Source: Bacteroides cutis
GTDB lineage: Bacteria > Bacteroidota > Bacteroidia > Bacteroidales > Bacteroidaceae
Direction of reading: 5' to 3'
Length of the DNA stretch: 64,000 bases
Assembly (NCBI RefSeq): GCF_900241005.1
Contig: NZ_OEST01000006.1
Span: forward strand, 124,001-188,000
Shown here one piece after another: positions 26,296 through 35,004 of the stretch (the stretch's first letter is position 1; every line of letters starts with the position of its first letter). Both the position numbers and the translations under genes were made by a program. The notes under the pieces were generated by a model. It had not been told where the DNA came from. It saw only the letters and a program-made list of their open reading frames with translations, and ran no database searches.

Positions 26296-28185
26296 ATGAG
26301 AAAGATTATATGTACATTGTTCATGGCATACTGTACTTTTATAAGTATGAATGCCCAGACGTTATCGTCAGTCGCCAGTCCGGATGGTTCCATTGTATTA
26401 CGAATTGGATTGAAAGATAATGATCTGACTTATGACGTACGTAAATCGGGAAAAACTGTTTTGATGGAAGCTCCTATTCGTATGACGGTAGATGGAGCTG
26501 AAATCTGTAATTCTCCCCGATTATTATCTTCCGATAGTTATAAGACGGATGATACCTATCCTATACGTGGTTCTCATTCTATGGCTGTAGATAAAAGTAA
26601 TGGTTTGTTGCTTAAACTGAAGAACGAACAACTGAAAACAGATTTTATTTTAGAAGCCAGAGCGTATAATGACGGAATAGCTTTTCGCCTGATACTTCCC
26701 GGAAAAAATAAGCAAGCAAGAACACCGGATGAACATACGGTGTTTACTCTTCCTGCCGGCAGTCAGGTTTGGTATCATGACATGTATTGCCATTATGAAG
26801 GTTTGCACCAAAAGAAAGAAATTTCTGAGATAACGAAAGGAGAGTGGGCTGCTCCTCCTGTAACCGTACAACTTCCCGGAAACTCCGGTTATCTTTGTCT
26901 TACAGAATCTGCTTTGATGAATTATGCCGGTATGTCCTTTCAAGCGAATGGAAACAATGGTTTTGAAACCCGATTGGGGCATGCCCAACCTTCAAGTTAT
27001 GCTTTTGCGCACGATTATAGCTTTGAAGATGCCCGGCGTCTCTCTTTGCCAGCTACAATAATAGGTACCATTACAACACCTTGGCGGGCTGTTGTCATCG
27101 TTGATGATTTGAATGGATTGGTTAATACCGATTTGATTACTAATCTGGCACCTGCTCCCGACAAGAAACTTTTTCCTAAAGGTGTAAATACCGAATGGGT
27201 GAAACCTGGGCGTTCTGTATGGTGTTGGCTTGATGGTGGCGCCCGTACCGTGGAGGGTATGAAGGAATTCTCCAAGTTAGCGGGAGAATTGGGTTATGAA
27301 TACAATACGGTCGATGCTTTTTGGTATCGTTGGACGGATGAACAATTGAAAGATCTGGTTGATTATTCGGCCAAATGTGGCGTAAAAGTTTGGTTATGGC
27401 GTCATGGACGTGACGTTCGTGATCCGGAGAAGCGCAAAGCATTGTTTGAGAGATGTCATCGTTTGGGTATTGTCGGCTTGAAGCTGGATGCCTTTTCCCA
27501 CGAATCGAAAGAATTTATTGATTTGTATCAGGCTTGCCTGAAAGAAGCAGCAGAATATAAACTGATGCTCAATATACATGGCAGTAATAAACCGGCGGGA
27601 GAAGTACGTACGTGGCCTAATGAGATGAGCCGTGAAGGTATCCGTGGACTGGAATATGGTAAGAAACAGTATGAGTGGTCTACCCATAATACGACTCTTC
27701 CTTTTACACGTTTGGTGGTAGGTGCGGGTGATTATACTCCAGTTGTTTTTGGAGAACGTCGTTTGGAAACTTCTTGGACCCATCAGATTGCCACCTCTTT
27801 GGTCTTTAATTCTTCGGTGACATTCTTTGGCTCTCATCCTCAGAAGATGCTGGATAGCCCTGCTGTCAAAGTATTGAAGGAAATACCGGCTACTTGGGAT
27901 GAAACGATCGTTCTGCCGTCCAGTAAGATTGGTGAGGTAGCTGCTTTTGCCCGTAGGAGTGGAAAGATCTGGTTTCTGGCTGTGCTGAATGGTCAGCAGG
28001 AACGTATGATACAGTTCCCGTTATCTTTCTTGGGTGATGGATGGTATGAAGGGACTGTACTCAATGACAATCCGTCGAACGCGGCGGCAGTTGCCGTACA
28101 ACGTGTATTTTGTCGTAATGCAGACTCGCTTACCGGTCACATGCGTTTAGGCGGTGGATATGTAGTTATGTTTACTCCGAAATGA
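26296..28185 (+). CDS. GH97 glycosidase, retaining-type (first copy)
   Basis: 629 residues with signal peptide (cleavage near MNAQT). It has the N-terminal GH97 super-sandwich (opening LSSVASPDGSIVLRIGLKD), the catalytic barrel and a C-terminal beta domain. The barrel has Asp398 in GLKLDAFSHE at the position of the retaining subgroup's nucleophile (as in B. theta BT1871, an alpha-galactosidase), and not the inverting SusB arrangement. Expected substrates are alpha-galactosides or the stereochemically related beta-L-arabinopyranosides. Its stop overlaps the start of the second GH97 gene (ATGA), so the two are translationally coupled. Confidence 0.87.
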   Translation: MRKIICTLFMAYCTFISMNAQTLSSVASPDGSIVLRIGLKDNDLTYDVRKSGKTVLMEAPIRMTVDGAEICNSPRLLSSDSYKTDDTYPIRGSHSMAVDKSNGLLLKLKNEQLKTDFILEARAYNDGIAFRLILPGKNKQARTPDEHTVFTLPAGSQVWYHDMYCHYEGLHQKKEISEITKGEWAAPPVTVQLPGNSGYLCLTESALMNYAGMSFQANGNNGFETRLGHAQPSSYAFAHDYSFEDARRLSLPATIIGTITTPWRAVVIVDDLNGLVNTDLITNLAPAPDKKLFPKGVNTEWVKPGRSVWCWLDGGARTVEGMKEFSKLAGELGYEYNTVDAFWYRWTDEQLKDLVDYSAKCGVKVWLWRHGRDVRDPEKRKALFERCHRLGIVGLKLDAFSHESKEFIDLYQACLKEAAEYKLMLNIHGSNKPAGEVRTWPNEMSREGIRGLEYGKKQYEWSTHNTTLPFTRLVVGAGDYTPVVFGERRLETSWTHQIATSLVFNSSVTFFGSHPQKMLDSPAVKVLKEIPATWDETIVLPSSKIGEVAAFARRSGKIWFLAVLNGQQERMIQFPLSFLGDGWYEGTVLNDNPSNAAAVAVQRVFCRNADSLTGHMRLGGGYVVMFTPK

Positions 28186-30155
28186 AACAACACTTAAAAA
28201 CAAATATCATGAATAAACTATGGAATGCAGCAATTCTGCTGGGAGCGGCTTTGATGACCGCCTGTACACCCCCTGACTCATGGGAATTAACTTCAAAGGA
28301 TAATAATGTCCGTTTTGTATTGGAAAACAAAGAAACGGATGGAGTGAAAGATTTATCTTATTCGGTCTATTACAATGATACGGTAGCTATCGAAAATTCT
28401 CTTTTGGGTTTGGTGATGGACACTCAGGAGTGTGGTAAAGACGCTAAATTTGTATCTGTTACTCCGGTGAAAGATATTACCGAAACCTATCAGTTGAAAT
28501 CCGGTAAAAAGATGAATACGGTGAACGATTGTCGTGAACAAATATTCACATTCCGTACGGAGAAAGGTCTTGACTTCGATTTGATTGTTCGTGTTTATGA
28601 TAATGGAGTCGCTTTTCGCTACGGATTTCCTGATGCGGATAATAAAACTCATACCATTCAAGCTGAACATACAGAGTTTGCCGTACCGGTAAACGGCAAG
28701 GCGTGGATACATCCATACGACTGGAACAGTCGTAAGAAACCCAGTTATGAACAGTATTGTGAAAATGGGATAGATATCCGTTCAGACTGTAAGCATGGCA
28801 GAGGCTGGGCTTTTCCCATGTTGTTTCAGACCAACGGTTTGTGGATGATGATAACGGAAGCCCAATTGGATGGTACATATCCGGCTACCCATATCGATAA
28901 TTCAGGTACTCAAGGTGCCTATAAAATTCGTTTCCCCGAATTGGATGAACCTATTGTGCCGGATGCCGTAGAACCTGTTTCACAGATGCCTTGGTATACT
29001 CCATGGCGTGCCATTATCGTAGGGAATAATTTGAATACGATTTTCCAGAACCAGATGGTATCTCATCTGAACCCTTCTTCCGTGGTGGAAGACGAGTCTT
29101 GGATAAAGGCCGGACGTGCTTGCTGGAGTTGGTGGTATAATGGTGCTTCCGTACGCGACTTCAAGGAACAGTTGAAGTATGTGGATCTTAGTGCGGAAAT
29201 GGGTTGGGAATATATGTTGATAGATGCCAGTTGGCAACGTATGGGTAATGGCGGCACTATGGAAGATGTTGTGAAATATGCGCAACCCAAAGGAGTAGGC
29301 GTATGGTTGTGGTATCATTCCGGCGCCGGACATGAGAATGACACGATAGCGGCTCGCCGTATTATGTGTGATCCGGAGTTGCGTCGTGCTGAAATGAAAC
29401 GTATTAGTGATATTGGTGTTAAAGGTATCAAAGTCGACTTTTTCGATTCCGACAAGCAACGTGTTATCCAGTTGTATCCCGCTATTTTGAAAGACGCGGC
29501 CGATAATCATCTGTTGGTTGACCTGCATGGTGCTACATTGCCACGTGGCTATGAGCGTACCTATCCGAACTTGATGACTACGGAAGCTATTCGTGGAGGA
29601 GAAACGCTTGGACAACAACCCCGTTGTGACCGTGCGGCCGAACATAATGCGACGGTCCCTTTCACCCGTAATGTAGTAGGTTCCATGGACTATACTCCGG
29701 TGACTTTCTCCAATAAGATACGTCAGGGAGTACCTGCCATCCGTAAGACTACCGTAGCGCATCAGTTGGCCTTGGCAGTCGTATTTGAGTCGGGGTTCCA
29801 GTGCTTTGCCGATAGGGCGGAAGCCTATCTTGCATTGCCGGAACAACCTAAGCAATTTTTGAAAGATGTGCCTGCTGCTTGGGATGAAAGTTGTTTGTTG
29901 GCCGGTTATCCGTCGGATTATGTGATTATAGCCCGCCGTTCGGGTAATGATTGGTATATTGGTGGAATTAATGGCAAGAATGAGGACCGCGAACTGGAGT
30001 TTACGCTTCCCGCAGCTTGCAAAGATAAATCATTTAAGATGATTACAGATGGAGCGGATAAGGATACGTTCGATTATAGGACAGTAGAAAATACAAATGG
30101 AATGGTGAAAGTAAAGCTTCTTCCCAACGGAGGTTTTGCCGGTGTTATCCGGTAG
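28182..30155 (+). CDS. GH97 glycosidase lipoprotein, retaining-type (second copy)
   Basis: 657 residues from the overlapping ATG at 28182; an internal ATG at 28209 would give a shorter leader. The leader ends in a lipobox (LMTAC), so this copy is lipid-anchored, unlike its neighbour. It has the same GH97 layout, with the putative nucleophile Asp419 in GIKVDFFDSD and the family's TTEAIRGGE and PFTRNVVGSMDYTP segments. The two neighbours are clearly divergent, so they are more likely to act on different linkages than to be a recent duplication. A 391-base gap with short tandem repeats follows. Confidence 0.88.
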   Translation: MKQHLKTNIMNKLWNAAILLGAALMTACTPPDSWELTSKDNNVRFVLENKETDGVKDLSYSVYYNDTVAIENSLLGLVMDTQECGKDAKFVSVTPVKDITETYQLKSGKKMNTVNDCREQIFTFRTEKGLDFDLIVRVYDNGVAFRYGFPDADNKTHTIQAEHTEFAVPVNGKAWIHPYDWNSRKKPSYEQYCENGIDIRSDCKHGRGWAFPMLFQTNGLWMMITEAQLDGTYPATHIDNSGTQGAYKIRFPELDEPIVPDAVEPVSQMPWYTPWRAIIVGNNLNTIFQNQMVSHLNPSSVVEDESWIKAGRACWSWWYNGASVRDFKEQLKYVDLSAEMGWEYMLIDASWQRMGNGGTMEDVVKYAQPKGVGVWLWYHSGAGHENDTIAARRIMCDPELRRAEMKRISDIGVKGIKVDFFDSDKQRVIQLYPAILKDAADNHLLVDLHGATLPRGYERTYPNLMTTEAIRGGETLGQQPRCDRAAEHNATVPFTRNVVGSMDYTPVTFSNKIRQGVPAIRKTTVAHQLALAVVFESGFQCFADRAEAYLALPEQPKQFLKDVPAAWDESCLLAGYPSDYVIIARRSGNDWYIGGINGKNEDRELEFTLPAACKDKSFKMITDGADKDTFDYRTVENTNGMVKVKLLPNGGFAGVIR

Positions 30156-30215
30156 TTGTTATTGATGACACTGTTTTATTCCTTTGATAAGGCATACTCC
30201 GATAGGAGATAAAAC

Positions 30216-30440
30216 ATGTTTATTTCAAGGAAAAGTTATATCTCGGCTGCCGGGATGTATATCTTAGCAGCCGGGATGTGTATCTTAGCAGTTGAGATGT
30301 GCATCTTGGCTGCTGAGATGAAGTTTGTTTCCGGTTTTAAATATCTTCTTCAAGAGACAGGGCTTGTTTCAGATATGGACATAGACCTCTTTTCTAATAA
30401 GATGAATTATAGTATATTGCGGTGTTTTGGATATATTTGA
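30216..30440 (+). CDS. possible small repeat protein
   Basis: 74 codons starting with MFISRKSYISAAG and containing four seven-residue near-repeats (AAGMYIL, AAGMCIL, AVEMCIL, AAEMKFV), then a hydrophilic tail. An AGGAGA sequence lies eight bases before the ATG. I know no homologue; it may be non-coding DNA that happens to be open because its repeat period is divisible by three. If real, it would be a small amphipathic or membrane-associated peptide upstream of GH31. Confidence 0.2.
   Translation: MFISRKSYISAAGMYILAAGMCILAVEMCILAAEMKFVSGFKYLLQETGLVSDMDIDLFSNKMNYSILRCFGYI
30246..30329 (+). repeat. four 21-bp tandem repeats in an intergenic gap
   Basis: Four contiguous 21-base units (starting GCTGCCGGGATG, GCAGCCGGGATG, GCAGTTGAGATG and GCTGCTGAGATG) lie in the gap 30156-30546. 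The unit length is a multiple of three. The units fall in a short open frame (30216-30440, 74 codons, ATG preceded by AGGAGA) that would encode heptads of the AAGMYIL type. Whether it is translated is unknown. Confidence 0.6.
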
Positions 30441-30445
30441 AAATT

Positions 30446-30492
30446 TTTGGAACAATATTGCAATACAGATAAGCTATAATTTGGTTTCTTTG
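30446..30492 (+). promoter_or_regulatory. candidate HTCS operator plus -7 box upstream of GH31 (site A)
   Basis: TTTGGAACAATATTGCAA at 30446-30463, containing the palindrome CAATATTG. After exactly 21 bases comes TTTCTTTG at 30485-30492 (one mismatch to TAnnTTTG). The same element stands before three other transcription units of this locus. Regulation by the neighbouring HTCS is inferred. Confidence 0.55.
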
Positions 30493-30546
30493 TTGAACTA
30501 TTGCTGATTAGGAAATTAATCTAATATTTAACAGATAATAAAAAAC

Positions 30547-32691
30547 ATGAAAAAGAAATTGATTTTAGGAGCACTTGCGGTATTGATGCTGCTTCCGGTA
30601 AATGCACAAATAGCCTGGAAACAGATTGAACCCGGAGTTTGGAAAGGTGTGGTTGGTACTCCCGAAGAATATTCGTTGCTGGGTGTGGCGGGGGTTACCC
30701 CGTTGAAAGAAGGCTTTGCACGTTTGCCCGAGGTAACCTTACCATCGCTTGCCAATGAGATTGTAGGCGAGGTACAGGATGGCAAGACCAGTCTTCGTAT
30801 CCCATTGCAGAGAAAAGAACAACTATATGGCTTTGGCTTGAACTTCCAGACTGTACATCAACGTGGTAAGATACTGAATTTGCACGTAGATCACTATGGT
30901 GGTAAGGATAATGGCCGTACACATGCACCTGTACCATTTTATATTTCCAGTTTGGGTTATGGTGTCTTTATCAATTCAGCCCGTTATCTTACAGTTTATG
31001 CAGGTTATGGTGCTCGCAAGGATAGTCCTAATGCACCGGTTGCCAAAGATCGTAATACGGACAAATCGTGGACTTCCAGCCCGTACTCGGATGCGGTTTC
31101 TATTCTTGTTCCTGCTCCCGGCGCCGAAATTTACATCTTTGCCGGGCCTACACCGATGGATGTGGTACGTCGTTATAATCTGCTGTGTGGTGGCGGTACT
31201 TTGCCACCGCGTTGGGGATTGGGCTTCACTCAACGTACCAAGAAGCTCTATACAGCAGAAGATGTGAAGAAAGAAGCCGACGAATTTGAACGTCAGGGTT
31301 ATCCACTCGATTTTATCGGATTGGAACCGGGTTGGCAAAGTAAAGCTTATCCTTGTACGCTCGAATGGGATGGTGGACGTTTTCCCGATCCTGCCGGTTT
31401 TGTAAAGGAAATGATGGATAAGGGTGTTCGCATTAATCTGTGGACTAATCCTTATCTGTCACCAGAATCGGATGTGTATAAGGCAATGTATCCTGTCAGC
31501 GGTTCGCATACTGTATGGTGTGGCATAGTCCCTGATTTGGCAGGTGAAAAGGCTCGCCAATTGTGGAAAGATAAATTGGAGAAAGAACATATAAGTATTG
31601 GGGTCAGTGGTTATAAGATTGACGAAGTAGACGGTTATGACCGTTACGTATGGCCTGATGTGGCGACTTTCCCCAGTGGTAAGTCTGCCGAGCAGATGCG
31701 CCAGACATACGGTTTGTGGGTACAACGTACTACAGCAGACCTTTATAAACAACGTAATCAACGTACTTTCGGGTTAGTACGTGCTTCCAACGGTGGTAGC
31801 AGCTCATTCCCTTATGTTATTTATAATGATTATTATAGTCATCAGGACTTCATTACTGCTTTGATTAATTCAGGTTTTAGTGGCGTTTTGTGGACTCCTG
31901 AAGTGCGTGGCTCCAAAACAGCAGAGGAATGGTTACGTCGTTTTCAGTCTGTTGTTTTCTCGCCGATGGCGATGATCAATGCTTGGGCAAGTGGAACCAA
32001 ACCCTGGTCTTTCCCCGAAGTGGCCGGACAAATTAAAGAATATGCCACTTTGCGTATGCAGATGATGCCATATTGGTATACGGAATTTGCCCGTTATCAT
32101 TTTGACGGTATTCCTCCTTTCCGTGCCATGAATCTTGAACCAGGATTCAATCCTGAACAAGCTGTCAGCACAGAAATAAAGAATTCCAATTTGGAAGATA
32201 ATCCTTATCTGGAAGCTATCTCTAAAGAGATAAAAGACCAATATATGGCAGGTGAATACCTATTGGTTGCTCCTATGTTTGCAGGACAGAAGGAACGTAG
32301 TGTCGTATTGCCGCAAGGTGATTGGTATGATTTTTATACTGGTAAATATGTGGGCAATGGTGAGAGAATAAAGGTTGCACCCGGCTTGGATCGTATACCT
32401 GTGTACGTGAAGGATGGCGCGGTTATTCCTTTTATGGAAGCTACACTCCATGCACCTAAGGCAGGACAGAAGGTCAATCTTGAAATTCGCCATTATGGTA
32501 AGGCGGATGGTTCCTATCGTTTGTATGATGATGACGGTGAAACTTTTGACTATGAAAAGGGAGCATATTCTTGGCGCGATATCAAAGTGACGCGTGATAA
32601 GAAAGGACGTTTGAAAGGTACTATTTCTAAAGCAGAGAAAGGAAAACCGGATAATATAGCTACTGTTACTTGGAAATTTATGACTGAATAA
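30547..32691 (+). CDS. GH31 family glycosidase
   Basis: 714 residues, secreted (signal ending near VNAQI). N-terminal beta-sandwich (about 25-210), then the GH31 barrel with the entry motif PPRWGLGFTQR, nucleophile Asp359 in GYKIDEVDGYD, and GVLWTPEVRGSKTAEEWLRR; the C-terminal beta domains include YLLVAPMFA and GDWYDFYTGKYV. GH31 includes alpha-glucosidases, alpha-xylosidases, alpha-galactosidases and sulfoquinovosidases. The nucleophile context (KIDEVDG) is not the typical WLDMNE, so I do not assign a substrate. It is the first gene of a unit with GH36 and a third hydrolase, under the candidate operator at 30446. Confidence 0.87.
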   Translation: MKKKLILGALAVLMLLPVNAQIAWKQIEPGVWKGVVGTPEEYSLLGVAGVTPLKEGFARLPEVTLPSLANEIVGEVQDGKTSLRIPLQRKEQLYGFGLNFQTVHQRGKILNLHVDHYGGKDNGRTHAPVPFYISSLGYGVFINSARYLTVYAGYGARKDSPNAPVAKDRNTDKSWTSSPYSDAVSILVPAPGAEIYIFAGPTPMDVVRRYNLLCGGGTLPPRWGLGFTQRTKKLYTAEDVKKEADEFERQGYPLDFIGLEPGWQSKAYPCTLEWDGGRFPDPAGFVKEMMDKGVRINLWTNPYLSPESDVYKAMYPVSGSHTVWCGIVPDLAGEKARQLWKDKLEKEHISIGVSGYKIDEVDGYDRYVWPDVATFPSGKSAEQMRQTYGLWVQRTTADLYKQRNQRTFGLVRASNGGSSSFPYVIYNDYYSHQDFITALINSGFSGVLWTPEVRGSKTAEEWLRRFQSVVFSPMAMINAWASGTKPWSFPEVAGQIKEYATLRMQMMPYWYTEFARYHFDGIPPFRAMNLEPGFNPEQAVSTEIKNSNLEDNPYLEAISKEIKDQYMAGEYLLVAPMFAGQKERSVVLPQGDWYDFYTGKYVGNGERIKVAPGLDRIPVYVKDGAVIPFMEATLHAPKAGQKVNLEIRHYGKADGSYRLYDDDGETFDYEKGAYSWRDIKVTRDKKGRLKGTISKAEKGKPDNIATVTWKFMTE

Positions 32692-32702
32692 TAATGTATT
32701 TA

Positions 32703-32803
32703 TTTTTAGGTACGGATTATGTAGATTTCGCGGATTAATTAGCTACGCTGTGATTATGCAAAAGATAAAAAATCCGCGAAGTCCGTGTAACTTGTGCCTA
32801 AAA
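32703..32803. repeat. long imperfect palindrome (REP-like / terminator)
   Basis: Arms 32703-32736 and 32771-32803 (cores CGCGGATT and AATCCGCG, outer parts TTTTAGGTACGGAT and TTGTGCCTAAAA) pair over about 33 bases with a few mismatches around a 34-base loop. The wording resembles a dispersed intergenic palindrome I associate with Bacteroides genomes. It may attenuate transcription between GH31 and GH36. Confidence 0.6.
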
Positions 32804-32827
32804 GACACATTCAAAAAGCAATAAGAA

Positions 32828-34993
32828 ATGCACAAAATTACAACTTTACTTATATTCCTGTGCTGCACTTGCCTGATGCGTGCGGCAGACAATCCAAATG
32901 TAAAGAAAATATTCTCCGTAACTTCTGGTGAACTGAAGCTGACCTTCATGGTTGGTGCGGATAATCGTCTGTATCAATTGGGATTTGGTGATGTAGACGC
33001 TAAAATAGAAGTTCCTGCTAAAATGCCTTCACGCGAACGGGAATTTTATCCTCCATATGGTAATGGTGTGTTGACCGAACCGGCTTTACAGGCCACCCAT
33101 GCCGATGGTAATACTTCTACTGAACTTCATTATACGGGACATCGCATAGAAGATTTGGGTGAAGGTGTCTCTCAAACCATTATTTCTCTGAAAGATCCTG
33201 TTTATCCGTTTTCCGTGGATCTTTACATTAAATGTTATGGGGATAACAGCATGATGGAACTGTGGAATACAGTGAGCCATAATGAGAAGGGAAAAGTAGT
33301 ACTTTATCGTTTTGCTTCTGCAGCTCCGGTAGTGAAGGCAAAAGAGTATTGGCTTACTCAGTTTATGGGTAATTATAAGCGTGAGGCTACTCTTTCTGAG
33401 GAACGTTTGTCAGAGGGAGTCAAAATTCTGGACTCTAAATTGGGAGTACGTGCCCATCAGATGCGTATACCTTCTTTTATGCTCTCATTGAATACTCCGG
33501 CAGATGAGAATAAAGGAGAAGTATTGGCTGCTTCTTTACGTTGGAGTGGTAGTTTCCAATTTGCATTTGATATGGACTGGAACAAAAATCTCAGATTGCT
33601 TACCGGTATGAATCCATTAGGTTCCCAATATTATTTAGAGCGTGGTGGAACGTTCACTACTCCTGCCATTCTTTTTGCATACAGTAAGAAAGGAAAAGGA
33701 GAGGCAAGTCGTCGTTATCACCGTTGGGCAATGAAGTACGCTATTCGTGATGCACATAAAGAACGTCCGGTGTTGTTGAATAACTGGGAGGCTACCCATT
33801 GTGATTTTAATGAAGAACGTTTGAAAGAACTTTTTAATGGTGCTCGTCAGGTAGGTGCGGAGCTTTTCTTGCTGGACGATGGTTGGTTCGGAAATGGTCC
33901 TTATTCCCGCGATGATGATAAGCATGGCTTGGGAGATTGGGAACCCTCTACCAAGAAACTTCCCCGTGGCCTCTCTTATATCGCTAAAGAAGCTCTGAAA
34001 CGCAAAGTCGGTTTTGGTATCTGGCTGGAACCGGAGATGGTGAATCCGCAAAGTGAACTCTATCGGAAACATCCTGATTGGATAATTACCCAACCCAAAC
34101 GTGAACCTATATTGGGACGCCATCAGGAAATACTTGACTTGACCCGTCCTGAAGTACAGGCTTATGAGTGGGAAATCATTGATAAGACCTTGCGCCCAAA
34201 TCCTGATATTACATATGTTAAATGGGATTGTAACCGTTATGTCACTCAACCCGGGTCTGGTTATCTGCAACCTGCGGAGCAGAGTCATCTTTGGATTGAT
34301 TATAATTGGGCGCTCTATCGCCTGATGAACCGTTTTTCCAAAGAATTCCCAAATGTGATGGCGATGCTTTGTGCCGGTGGATCGGGTCGTGTGGACTATG
34401 GAGCTTTGCCTTATTTCCATAGTTTCTGGCCCAGTGACAATACTGATCCTCTGGGACGTATCAAGATACAGTGGGGATTTTCTCATTTCTTCCCGGCAAG
34501 TACAATCTCCGCTCATGTTACCCGCATGGGTAAGCGTCATCTCAAGTTAGCGATAGATGTGGCATTGAGTGGCGCTTTCGGTATCGACCTTGCATTGGAT
34601 AAAGCTACGGCCGAAGAACGTGCACAAATTGCGGATGCGGTTAAGTTATATAAGGAAAGTATCCGTCCGCTGGTGATGCAAGGAGAGTTGTACCGTCTGG
34701 TATCCCCTTATGAGCATCCGTTGGCATCGTTGAGCTATGTTTCTGCCGATAAACAGAATGCGGTGGTCTATCTTTATCAAACCAAAGATGGTAATGTGCC
34801 TCGGGTGGTACTTGGAGGACTGGATGCTGATAAGAGGTATCTGGTAGAAGAAGTCGGACTTCCCAAAGGAGCCGTTTCCCGTTTTTCTGCCAGTGGTAGG
34901 ACCTTCACGGGTGCTGAACTTATGAATACCGGATTGTCTAATCCTCTGAACACCCAGTTTGAGAGTGCTGTAATTTTATTGAAAATACAATAA
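32828..34993 (+). CDS. GH36 alpha-galactosidase
   Basis: 721 residues, with a signal peptide (cleavage near MRAAD). N-terminal beta-supersandwich, then a barrel starting RPVLLNNWEAT with LLDDGWFG. Catalytic residues are clear: nucleophile Asp467 in YVKWDCNRY and acid/base Asp537 in FWPSDNTDPLGR. The length and motifs fit large GH36 alpha-galactosidases (Aga/RafA type). A secreted form suggests removal of terminal alpha-galactose from side chains in the periplasm. It is 136 bases from GH31 with a palindrome between, and 11 bases from the next gene. Confidence 0.92.
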   Translation: MHKITTLLIFLCCTCLMRAADNPNVKKIFSVTSGELKLTFMVGADNRLYQLGFGDVDAKIEVPAKMPSREREFYPPYGNGVLTEPALQATHADGNTSTELHYTGHRIEDLGEGVSQTIISLKDPVYPFSVDLYIKCYGDNSMMELWNTVSHNEKGKVVLYRFASAAPVVKAKEYWLTQFMGNYKREATLSEERLSEGVKILDSKLGVRAHQMRIPSFMLSLNTPADENKGEVLAASLRWSGSFQFAFDMDWNKNLRLLTGMNPLGSQYYLERGGTFTTPAILFAYSKKGKGEASRRYHRWAMKYAIRDAHKERPVLLNNWEATHCDFNEERLKELFNGARQVGAELFLLDDGWFGNGPYSRDDDKHGLGDWEPSTKKLPRGLSYIAKEALKRKVGFGIWLEPEMVNPQSELYRKHPDWIITQPKREPILGRHQEILDLTRPEVQAYEWEIIDKTLRPNPDITYVKWDCNRYVTQPGSGYLQPAEQSHLWIDYNWALYRLMNRFSKEFPNVMAMLCAGGSGRVDYGALPYFHSFWPSDNTDPLGRIKIQWGFSHFFPASTISAHVTRMGKRHLKLAIDVALSGAFGIDLALDKATAEERAQIADAVKLYKESIRPLVMQGELYRLVSPYEHPLASLSYVSADKQNAVVYLYQTKDGNVPRVVLGGLDADKRYLVEEVGLPKGAVSRFSASGRTFTGAELMNTGLSNPLNTQFESAVILLKIQ

Positions 34994-35004
34994 TATAATA
35001 ATGT

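Noticed and set aside
28980..29855. Long open frame (291 codons) on the minus strand inside the second GH97 gene
   Set aside because: It is an antisense shadow: its translation lacks any domain-like pattern and the + strand frame is a complete GH97 enzyme.
33635..34540. Long minus-strand open frame (301 codons) inside GH36
   Set aside because: It is the antisense of conserved GH36 catalytic segments, with no start context or protein-like composition.
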